Shown here piece by piece: positions 16,723 to 22,228 of a stretch of 22,228 bases of DNA. A model generated the notes under the pieces. The model searched no databases. It was not told the DNA's origin and worked only from the letters and a program-made list of their open reading frames with translations. This stretch comes from Polaromonas sp. (lineage in GTDB: Bacteria; Pseudomonadota; Gammaproteobacteria; Burkholderiales; Burkholderiaceae). Both the position numbers and the translations under genes were made by a program. Numbering within the stretch: position 1 is the first letter of the stretch; each line of letters begins with the position of its first letter. Location of the stretch: the NCBI GenBank assembly GCA_013823505.1, contig PNMH01000066.1:1-22228 (forward strand), read 5' to 3'.

Positions 16723-17463
16723 ATGCGCCAACTGCTGGTCATCAACCCCAACACCTCGGTGAACGTGAGCGCCCTGCTGCAGACCCATGTGCAGCAGGCG
16801 GCCGGGTTGCATGTGAACGTGCGCACCGTCACCGCCCGCTTCGGTTCGCCCTACATCGCCGACGAGGCCAGCTACGCCGTGGCCTCGCACGCCGCGCTCG
16901 ACGCCTGGGCCCACGCACTCGCCAGCGAGCCCCGGCCGCCCGACGCGGTGCTGATCGGCTGCTTTGGCGACCCGGGCCTGATGGCGCTGCGCGAGAGCAG
17001 CCCGGTGCCCGTGACCGGTCTGGCCGAGGCGGCCTTCATCGAGGCCGCGCGCCACGGCCGCTACGCCATCGTCACCGGTGGCGCGCGCTGGGGCCCGATG
17101 CTCCAACGCCTGGCGCAGGCCTTGGGCCAGGCCCAGCAGCTCGCCGGCATCCACACCGTGGCCCCCACCGGTGCCGAGCTCGCCGCCAACCCGGTGGCCG
17201 CCCGCGCCCTGCTCGCGCAGGCCTGCCGCGATGCCTCGCGCCAGCTCGGCGTGCAGGCCGTCATCCTCGGTGGCGCGGGCCTGGCCGGCATGGCGGCCGC
17301 GGTGCAGTCCGAGGTGCCCATTCCGGTGATCGACAGCGTGCTGGCGGGGGCGAACTGGGCCTTGCGCAGCGCGCCGCTGCCGCCAGAGCGCTCGCGAGCG
17401 GGCTTCGACGTGGCCTGGCAGGGCCTCTCGCCCGAGATGGCAGCGCTGGGGCCAGCCGGCTGA
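16723..17463 (+). CDS. Asp/Glu/hydantoin racemase superfamily protein lacking the second catalytic Cys
   Basis: The 246-residue product resembles hydantoin and allantoin racemases (HyuE/HpxA type), which use two cysteines as acid/base pair. The N-terminus LLVINPNTSVNV and the first active-site block VLIGCFGDPGL, with C80, are present. The second block reads VILGGAGLAGM, with Gly at residue 184 (codon GGC) where relatives have Cys in LGCAGM. The protein is otherwise full length and intact, with no frameshift. It begins 15 nt after the GntR stop in the same transcription unit. With one Cys lost it may be a non-racemising lyase, decarboxylase or isomerase, or inactive; I cannot say which. It is presumed cytoplasmic, acting on the imported substrate. 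Confidence 0.85.
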   Translation: MRQLLVINPNTSVNVSALLQTHVQQAAGLHVNVRTVTARFGSPYIADEASYAVASHAALDAWAHALASEPRPPDAVLIGCFGDPGLMALRESSPVPVTGLAEAAFIEAARHGRYAIVTGGARWGPMLQRLAQALGQAQQLAGIHTVAPTGAELAANPVAARALLAQACRDASRQLGVQAVILGGAGLAGMAAAVQSEVPIPVIDSVLAGANWALRSAPLPPERSRAGFDVAWQGLSPEMAALGPAG

Positions 17464-17516
17464 TCTGCACGCTGACGGGTGACAGCGCGCGGCGGCGGCG
17501 TGCCGCAAAATGCCGC

Positions 17517-19238
17517 ATGGTTCGCCCCACCCAACTCCTGCACCCCGCCCGCACCCTCGCCGCCGTGCGGCCCGCCGCCACCGTGCTGCTGCTGCGCGAC
17601 AGCACCGACCCCGAGCGCCCCGGCATCGAGGTGCTGATGACCCGCCGCTCGATGACGGCCAGCTTTGCGCCCGGCGCCTACGTGTTCCCCGGCGGCGGCA
17701 TCGACGCCGCCGACGCGCAGGCCCACAGCATCGTCACCCGCCGCCCCACGCAGAGCGACCTGCACCTCACCCAGGCCATCGCCGCGATCCGCGAGAGCTA
17801 CGAAGAGTTGGGCGTGCTGCTGGCGCACCGGGCTGACGGCACACCGGTGGACGACAGCGACATCGCCACCCTCGACCGCCAGGCTCCGTTTGCTGAGCAG
17901 TGCCAGGCGCGCGGCCTTACGCTCGACGCCGCCAGCGTCTTCGTGCTGGCGCACTGGATCACCGACCGCGACCTGCCACGCCGCTTCGATGTGCCCTTCC
18001 TCGTGGCGCGCATGCCCGAAGGCCAGGCGCCGGTAGCCGACGAGGCCGAGCAGTTCGAGCCGGTCTGGGTGCGCCCGGCCGACGCGCTGGAGCGCCACCA
18101 GGCCGGGGGCTTCTTCATCATCTTTCCCACGATCCGCACGCTCGAGCGGCTGCAGGCCCATGCCACCGTGCAGGCGGTGCTGGACGCCTGCGCGGTCGAC
18201 GATCGGCCGCTGTGGACCAGTTGCCCGCGCGCCGGCCTCACGCGCGGCGCCGAGTCGCGCCACATGGAGCACGAGCCGCCGTTCGGTGAACTCGCCATGG
18301 TCTGCCCCGACGGCCAGATCGCGCACAGCCTGGACTGGCAGCACGAACACCCGGTGCAACTGCTCAAAAACGTGCAGCGCCTGACCGCGCCCAACCCCGG
18401 CTTCATGACCGGCCCGGGCACCAACAGCTACATCGTGGGCGACCCGGCCAGCGGTCACATCGTGATCGACCCGGGCCCGGACGACGCGCCCCACATCGAA
18501 CGGCTGTGGCGCGCGGCCGATGGCCGCATCCAGGCCATCGTCTGCACCCACTCGCACCCCGACCATTCGCCCGGCGCGCCGCGGCTGCAGGCCCTGTGCG
18601 TGGCCGCTGGCCTGGAAAAACCACCCATCCTGGGTCTGCCGAGCGCACCGACGTCGCGCGAGAACAGCCGCTTCACGCCCGAACGCTCGTTGGTCGACGG
18701 TGAACAACTCATGCTCATCGGGCAAGAGGGCACCACCACCGTCTCACACACGCTGGAGGTGATCCACACCCCCGGCCATGCGGCCAATCACCTGTGTCTC
18801 TTGCTGGTCGAAGACGGCCTGCTGTTCACCGGCGACCACATCCTCAACGGCAGCACCACGGTGATCGACCCGCCCGACGGCAACATGGGCGCCTACCTCG
18901 ATTCACTCGACAAACTGGCCGAGCGTTGCCGCGCGCACGGCGTGGAGTTCATCCTGCCGGCGCATGGCTACGTGCTGGGCGACCTGCGGGCCAGTACCGA
19001 CAACCCGAGTGCGCCTGTCGAAGGCGGCGCGCTGGCGGCCATTGCCCACCTGAAGGCGCACCGCCTCCAGCGCGAAGCCAAAGTCGCTCGCGCCATGCAG
19101 GCGTCGCCAGAGGGCTCCATGGACGACTGGGTGAGGCTCGCCTACGACGATGTGCCCGAACGGCTGTGGCCGGTGGCCAAGCGCTCACTGCTGGCCCACG
19201 TGGAGCGATTGCAAAGCCTGGGTGGCTTCAACCTGTGA
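17517..19238 (+). CDS. Nudix hydrolase-metallo-beta-lactamase fusion protein
   Basis: This is a two-enzyme protein of 573 residues. Residues ~15-215 are a Nudix domain of the NUDT19-like type. FPGGGID (57-63) is separated by a long insert from RESYEELGV (92-100), together giving the Nudix-box residues G...REXXEELG. Nudix enzymes cleave nucleoside-diphosphate-X compounds; NUDT19 acts on CoA esters. Residues ~255-500 are a metallo-beta-lactamase fold like LACTB2, with the zinc ligands in THSHPDH (344-350), TPGH (H421), TGDH (D440) and PAHG (H483). A winged-helix-like tail (about 505-573) follows, as in LACTB2. The start is the ATG at 17517. It is separated by 53 bp from the racemase gene and need not be in that operon. 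It converges with the leftward Crp/Fnr gene, with an 8-bp gap. The substrate of either half is unknown. Confidence 0.88.
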   Translation: MVRPTQLLHPARTLAAVRPAATVLLLRDSTDPERPGIEVLMTRRSMTASFAPGAYVFPGGGIDAADAQAHSIVTRRPTQSDLHLTQAIAAIRESYEELGVLLAHRADGTPVDDSDIATLDRQAPFAEQCQARGLTLDAASVFVLAHWITDRDLPRRFDVPFLVARMPEGQAPVADEAEQFEPVWVRPADALERHQAGGFFIIFPTIRTLERLQAHATVQAVLDACAVDDRPLWTSCPRAGLTRGAESRHMEHEPPFGELAMVCPDGQIAHSLDWQHEHPVQLLKNVQRLTAPNPGFMTGPGTNSYIVGDPASGHIVIDPGPDDAPHIERLWRAADGRIQAIVCTHSHPDHSPGAPRLQALCVAAGLEKPPILGLPSAPTSRENSRFTPERSLVDGEQLMLIGQEGTTTVSHTLEVIHTPGHAANHLCLLLVEDGLLFTGDHILNGSTTVIDPPDGNMGAYLDSLDKLAERCRAHGVEFILPAHGYVLGDLRASTDNPSAPVEGGALAAIAHLKAHRLQREAKVARAMQASPEGSMDDWVRLAYDDVPERLWPVAKRSLLAHVERLQSLGGFNL

Positions 19239-19246
19239 AGCGGTGA

Positions 19247-20029
19247 TCAGGCGGGCGGCGAAGTCCAGCGCACCTCGCCCTGGGCTGGGGAATGACAGCC
19301 GCAAGACCGCGCGTGGAGCAGGTCGCGACTCGGCATCACCAGCCGCCCGGGCTCACACACCAGGGCCCCTGCGCCGACCAGCTGAGCCGCCGCACCTGCC
19401 AGAGCTTCGGCCGGCACGCCCAGCAAGGTGGCCAGCTCACCGAGGTCCAGCGCCACATCGTTGCCCGGCAAACGTTCCAGCGCGTTGAGCAACCAGCGCG
19501 CCAGTCGCTGTTCGACGTTGTGGTGTTGCTGGCAGAAAGCGGTCTGCGCGAATTGGGACGTGAGGGCCATCAAGTAGCCCACCGTGGCTTTGAGCACTTG
19601 TGGGGCACCAGGCTCTTCGGTGGACAACGCACTGGTCGGCAAGCGCCAAGCGTGGCCTGGATGCAGCACCTTGGCCCGACCGGCCTCCGGTGTGGTGCCC
19701 ATGAGCGCCGCCACACCCACCACCCCGTCGTTGCCCACCAGGGCCACCGGCGCCTCTGCACCCGACGCCGTGGTGTGCGTCAACACCACCAGGGCGCTGG
19801 TGGGGAAATGCACGTGAAGCATCGAGGTGTCGCACGACTGCAACTCCTGCCCGGCGGGCAGTTCAACCAGTTCCAGGTGATTCGCCCAGGGCAATTGCTC
19901 GCCCTGCGCCAGGGAGGCAAGCACTCGGTTGAAACGATGATCGGCTGGCAATGGGTGCTCCCGCCCGCAGGCGAACAAGGGTGCGGGGCCGACATGACCG
20001 GGCGTCCGACAGTGTATGAGCAAAGCCAT
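19247..20029 (-). CDS. Crp/Fnr-like transcriptional regulator (leftward)
   Basis: This 260-residue regulator of the Crp/Fnr superfamily has an effector domain (about 40-150: LELVELPAGQELQSCD, a beta-barrel-like segment, VALVGNDGVVGVAALMG) and a long dimer helix. The C-terminal winged helix (about 175-250) contains NVEQRLARWLLNALER and LGELATLLGVPAEALAGA. It lacks the cAMP-binding RxE/S-T signature and the N-terminal cysteines of Fnr, so the signal is unknown; the final residues do carry a CGC motif. The recognition helix looks Ala-rich and weak. I start at the ATG at 20029 (MALLIHCRTPGH); the open frame runs up to 20269 but has no family similarity there. It is divergent from a second Crp/Fnr-like gene across 223 bp. 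A palindrome 8 nt upstream of the ATG suggests autoregulation. Confidence 0.85.
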   Translation of the reverse strand: MALLIHCRTPGHVGPAPLFACGREHPLPADHRFNRVLASLAQGEQLPWANHLELVELPAGQELQSCDTSMLHVHFPTSALVVLTHTTASGAEAPVALVGNDGVVGVAALMGTTPEAGRAKVLHPGHAWRLPTSALSTEEPGAPQVLKATVGYLMALTSQFAQTAFCQQHHNVEQRLARWLLNALERLPGNDVALDLGELATLLGVPAEALAGAAAQLVGAGALVCEPGRLVMPSRDLLHARSCGCHSPAQGEVRWTSPPA

Positions 20030-20036
20030 GGTGGAT

Positions 20037-20052
20037 TGTTCGATAACGAACA
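20037..20052. promoter_or_regulatory. Palindromic operator candidate upstream of the leftward Crp/Fnr gene
   Basis: TGTTCGATAACGAACA has two perfect 6-bp arms around a 4-bp spacer. It ends 7 nt before the ATG at 20029. On the minus strand it falls between a weak -35 TTGTGC (20062-20057) and an AACAAT -10 (16-bp spacer), so a bound protein would block transcription. The geometry is that of a Crp/Fnr dimer site, but the sequence is neither the CRP nor the FNR consensus. Confidence 0.55.
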
Positions 20053-20252
20053 CAGCGCACAAGACCCCGTTTCCAGCACCGCCCATGGCGGCTCGGCGTT
20101 TGCGCCCAGCGCCGCGTGCAGACCACGAAAGGATGCCGGCTTCCGAGCACTCGCGACATACACTTCCGGTACGCATGCTCACATTTGTATCGGCCAGCCG
20201 GCCGTGGAACTCCCGTCGACGCGTTGTCCCTGAATCCTGAACGGGAGCCTCA
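20053..20252. other. Intergenic region between divergent regulators, no gene
   Basis: Apart from the palindrome at 20037-20052 I see no coding region here. The rightward gene has a usable Shine-Dalgarno (GGGAG, 20242-20246). A short GC-rich inverted repeat (GGCC..GGCC near 20195-20205) is present but unremarkable for this base composition. No convincing -35/-10 for the rightward gene was found by eye. Confidence 0.4.
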
Positions 20253-20933
20253 TTGACCCTCACGCACAATGGCCTTGTGGCCCAACTGGCCGCGGACGAT
20301 CAACGCCTGCTGGAGCGCAACTGCAAGCCCGTTGAGCTGCAGACGGGCGACGTTCTGTCCGCCCCACACATTCCCAATGGTCACGTGCACTTTCTGACCA
20401 GCGCGAGCGTGGCCCTGATCGTTCGCCACACCGACGGCAGCGGCCTGGCCGTGGGTCTGGCCGGCCAGGAAGGCGCTGTGGGGCTTCAACACGCGCTGGG
20501 GCTGGGCTCCGGGAACCTGACCCTGCATGTGCAGCGCGGCGGCAAGGCCTTTCGTGCCGACGGCGAAACGATGCAAAGGCTCGTTGCGCGGCGCGCCAAC
20601 CTGCTGCGCGCGTTCGCCATCTACCTGTGGGGCTTTTCGCAAGAGGTCGCGTCGCTGGCTGCGGCATCGCAGACGCACGACATCAAGGCGCGTCTGGCGA
20701 ACTGGATCCTGCTGAGCCACACCCGCAATGGGCACGACGATCTTCTGCTCACCCACGCCCACCTGGCCGACATGCTTGGCGTGCGCCGCGCGGGTGTGAC
20801 GCTGGCGGCGGTCGAGCTCAAGGAACTGGGGTTGGTGAAGTACCAGCGCGGGCGCATCCAGATCCTCGATCTGGATGGACTTCGTGCCGTGGCCAGGCGG
20901 CCCGCCTTCAGCAATGGCTTGCCGCATGCCTGA
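20253..20933 (+). CDS. Crp/Fnr-like transcriptional regulator (rightward)
   Basis: This 226-residue Crp/Fnr-superfamily regulator has an effector domain (about 20-120: CKPVELQTGDVLSAP, VGLAGQEGAVGLQHALG), a central helix, and a well-formed C-terminal winged helix (about 150-215). The recognition region is LADMLGVRRAGVTLAAVELK, followed by ELGLVKYQRGRIQILD. Cyclic-nucleotide and iron-sulphur motifs are absent. I use the TTG at 20253 because GGGAG at 20242-20246 lies 6 nt upstream and the N-terminus MTLTHNGLVAQLAADD fits relatives; a GTG at 20277 is an alternative. It converges with rnpB, whose 3' end is 9 bp away. It is a divergent paralogue of the leftward gene, which has a longer N-terminus and a poorer helix-turn-helix. 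Confidence 0.87.
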   Translation: MTLTHNGLVAQLAADDQRLLERNCKPVELQTGDVLSAPHIPNGHVHFLTSASVALIVRHTDGSGLAVGLAGQEGAVGLQHALGLGSGNLTLHVQRGGKAFRADGETMQRLVARRANLLRAFAIYLWGFSQEVASLAAASQTHDIKARLANWILLSHTRNGHDDLLLTHAHLADMLGVRRAGVTLAAVELKELGLVKYQRGRIQILDLDGLRAVARRPAFSNGLPHA

Positions 20934-20942
20934 TCGATAAGT

Positions 20943-21347
20943 GTGAAGCGCGCCGTTACGCCGGATTCTGTGCATCCGGAACCCTCTTGCGAGGGCCCGG
21001 ACGTGACCGCCATTCATCTGGGCCGGGGGTTGCCCACCCGGCTCGGTGCTACCTACCCGCCAACTCTCCTTGCGGAACCACAAGGATCCTCAACACGGCG
21101 AACCGTGTCGCCTCAGGTTGGCCTATTTGGTATTGCTGCGCGTAGAGATTGCCCGTTTCACCCGAACTGAATCGGCTCGTCTCTGTTGCTCTGATCCTCA
21201 CCTTAGGGCCCATCGAGCGAACTCTTTGGGCTGGTCGGTGGAGAGGTGTTACCTCCTACGCTGTCCTGTGCAGTCCGGACGTTCCTCCAGCACCCCCTTT
21301 CGGGTCCTCTTTCGAGGCAGTGCCAGCGACGGTCTGGCGCGCTTCAC
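20943..21347 (-). ncRNA. rnpB: RNase P RNA, bacterial class A
   Basis: This is the catalytic RNA of ribonuclease P, which removes 5' leaders from tRNA precursors. On the minus strand the 5' end GTGAAGCGCGCC (21347-21336) pairs perfectly with the 3' end GGCGCGCTTCAC (20954-20943) as helix P1. Right after P1 comes AGACCGTCGC, the usual P2/P3 entry. The conserved P4 strand follows as GAGGAACGTCCGGACTGC (near 21290-21273). Near the 3' end is the matching ACAGAATCCGGCGTAA block (near 20974-20959). GGAT/ATCC-type and GGGTGGGCAACCC (L15-like) stretches lie between. The length is about 405 nt; the ends are set by P1 and may be off by a few bases. ORFs drawn across it are not real. Confidence 0.93.
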
Positions 21348-21353
21348 CCGCGC

Positions 21354-21359
21354 ATTATC
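21354..21359 (-). promoter_or_regulatory. rnpB -10 element
   Basis: GATAAT on the minus strand lies 6-7 nt upstream of the P1 start at 21347, the right spacing for a -10 box. The -35 region is GC-rich and has no TTGACA-like hexamer. It shares an 87-bp divergent intergenic region with the toxin-antitoxin promoter. Confidence 0.6.
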
Positions 21360-21408
21360 CCGCTTGCCCGGATACCCCCGCCCGTGGCGTCCGAAACGCA
21401 CCGGTAGG

Positions 21409-21433
21409 ATTCTTACTTTCAGGAGGTAAGAGT
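21409..21433 (+). promoter_or_regulatory. Inverted repeat enclosing the antitoxin Shine-Dalgarno
   Basis: Arms ATTCTTAC (21409-21416) and GTAAGAGT (21426-21433) match at 7 of 8 positions. They enclose 9 nt that include most of the strong AGGAGG Shine-Dalgarno (21421-21426), 8 nt before the GTG at 21435. As DNA it is a good operator for an AbrB/VapB-type autorepressor. As RNA it could form a hairpin that displays or masks the ribosome site. Confidence 0.55.
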
Positions 21434-21434
21434 C

Positions 21435-21674
21435 GTGAAAATCACCAGCAAAGGACAGGTCACCATCCCTCTGGCGGTGCGCGAGCAGGCACGGCTCTAC
21501 CCGCACGGCGAGGTGAGCTTTGAAGTGCTGCCCAACGGAGACGTGCTCATGCGCGCCGCCGTCACCACGGTCTCGCCGGCGCGCCGCGCCTTCGAGCGGG
21601 CGCGCGGCAGCGCCAACGCGAGTGCCTTCAAGCACATGGGCACCGACGAGTTCATGAAATACCTGCGCGGCTGA
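21435..21674 (+). CDS. AbrB/MazE/SpoVT-type antitoxin (VapB-like)
   Basis: This 79-residue protein has the swapped-hairpin AbrB DNA-binding domain at its N-terminus (KITSKGQVTIPLAVREQARL, 2-21, then VSFEVLPNGDVLMRAA). The C-terminal tail ends GTDEFMKYLRG, the form of the toxin-binding peptide in this family (TDEIM...RG). The start is GTG at 21435, with AGGAGG 8 nt upstream. The stop overlaps the next start (TGATG, 21672-21676), so the PIN toxin is translated by coupling. It is expected to neutralise the toxin and repress its own promoter, likely through the inverted repeat at 21409-21433. Confidence 0.9.
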   Translation: MKITSKGQVTIPLAVREQARLYPHGEVSFEVLPNGDVLMRAAVTTVSPARRAFERARGSANASAFKHMGTDEFMKYLRG

Positions 21675-22150
21675 TGGCACACCACAAAAAAACCGCGAGC
21701 GCACTCGCCCGCGAGCCCGACGCACGCTACCTGCAGCCGGCACCGATCGCCGGCACCCTGGTCGACAGCGGCGTGCTGATCGACGTGCTGGCCGACGACT
21801 CCCTCTGGGCCGACTGGTCGATTGCGCAGCTCGAACGCTGCGCCCAACAAGGCCCGCTGTTCATCAACCCGCTGATCCTGGCGGAGGTGAGCCCACGCTT
21901 CGAGACCGCCGCGGATCTGGAATCCACCCTCGCCCACCTGCCGCTGCAGCGCCAGGCCCTGCCCTGGGACGCCGCTTTTTTCGCGGGCCAGGCCTTCAAG
22001 CTCTACCGCCAGCACAGCGGCACCGACCCTTCACCCATGCCGCACTTCTACATCGGCGCGCACGCCTGGGTGAACCAGCTGCAGCTGCTCACCCGCGACG
22101 CCGTGCGCTATCGGCGCTACTTCCCCAAGCTCACGCTGGTGGTGCCCTGA
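21674..22150 (+). CDS. PIN-domain toxin (VapC-like) with one altered catalytic position
   Basis: This 158-residue PIN-domain protein is an RNase-type toxin partner of the AbrB antitoxin. The first acidic residue is D31 in LVDSGVLIDVL and the second is E71 in NPLILAEVS; D142 lies in LLTRDAVRYRRYFP. The third canonical acidic position, Asp in the PDFxIGAHA motif of this subgroup, is H124 here (MPHFYIGAHA, codon CAC). This may weaken metal binding. An N-terminal extension of about 27 residues precedes the first strand. It cannot be trimmed to a later ATG or GTG, and the start at 21674 overlaps the antitoxin stop. The protein is otherwise complete. Confidence 0.88.
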   Translation: MAHHKKTASALAREPDARYLQPAPIAGTLVDSGVLIDVLADDSLWADWSIAQLERCAQQGPLFINPLILAEVSPRFETAADLESTLAHLPLQRQALPWDAAFFAGQAFKLYRQHSGTDPSPMPHFYIGAHAWVNQLQLLTRDAVRYRRYFPKLTLVVP

Positions 22151-22211
22151 AGGTGTCGGACAATGGCGGCTTTGCCCTGGATTGCTTGATCGCCACAAGC
22201 CACCCGCCGCC

Positions 22212-22228
22212 ATGATCCGACTCTCCGA
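22212..22228 (+). CDS. Start of a further gene, truncated by the window edge
   Basis: An ATG at 22212 opens a frame reading MIRLS before the window ends. A GACAAT -10-like box at about 22159-22164 could serve it. Some ABC-F ATPases begin similarly, but five residues are too few to assign a function. Confidence 0.3.

Noticed and set aside
20030..20269. N-terminal extension of the leftward Crp/Fnr frame up to 20269
   Set aside because: It has no similarity to the family, overlaps the start of the divergent gene, and would put the palindrome inside coding sequence.
20943..21430. Several short ORFs in the region after the rightward Crp/Fnr gene
   Set aside because: They fall inside the RNase P RNA, identified by the P1 pairing and conserved core sequences.

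Overview
The window is GC-rich, densely coded chromosomal DNA from a betaproteobacterium. It is most likely Burkholderiales, family Comamonadaceae (a Hydrogenophaga/Acidovorax-like organism). Evidence for this: the hslV product has the beta-type leader before its catalytic Thr; DksA is of the one-cysteine CEETGEPIG type; and dapF-DUF484-xerC and the mraZ-rsmH end of the division cluster are present. I saw no tRNA, insertion sequence, prophage or CRISPR array. Most of the window is conserved core genome; the right third is more accessory.

Layout. 1-3178, minus strand: hslV and hslU (HslUV protease) lie upstream of mraZ and rsmH, the first genes of the dcw cell-division/cell-wall cluster. The 316-bp hslU-mraZ gap holds an array of four MraZ boxes. 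3256-7680, minus strand: a large uncharacterised protein with a C-terminal STAS-like domain, then dksA with a ~240-residue Lys/Ala/Pro-rich N-terminal extension, then a COG0523 (CobW-type) GTPase with a His-rich loop. 7757-11549, minus strand: an RlmI-type 23S rRNA methyltransferase, then dapF-DUF484-xerC, the order seen in many proteobacteria. 11726-17463, plus strand: a compact cluster of one ABC importer (ATPase, Tat-type binding protein, two permeases), an FCD-type GntR regulator and an Asp/Glu/hydantoin racemase homologue. This looks like a regulated uptake and catabolism unit for a small nitrogenous or carboxylic compound. Two palindromes just upstream are candidate sites for the GntR regulator. 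17517-19238, plus strand: a Nudix-metallo-beta-lactamase fusion. 19247-20933: two divergent Crp/Fnr-like regulators with a clear palindrome in front of the leftward one. 20943-21347, minus strand: RNase P RNA (rnpB). 21435-22150, plus strand: an AbrB/VapB-type antitoxin and PIN (VapC-type) toxin pair whose leader has an inverted repeat around the Shine-Dalgarno. The window ends a few codons into a further plus-strand gene.

Points most worth a second look: the basic-tailed DksA beside a COG0523 metallochaperone; the Nudix-MBL fusion; a racemase homologue lacking its second catalytic cysteine; a PIN toxin with His at a catalytic Asp position; and four candidate operators (MraZ boxes, the GntR pair, the Crp palindrome, the toxin-antitoxin repeat). 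I did not find a wholly new multi-gene system that I could defend from sequence alone.
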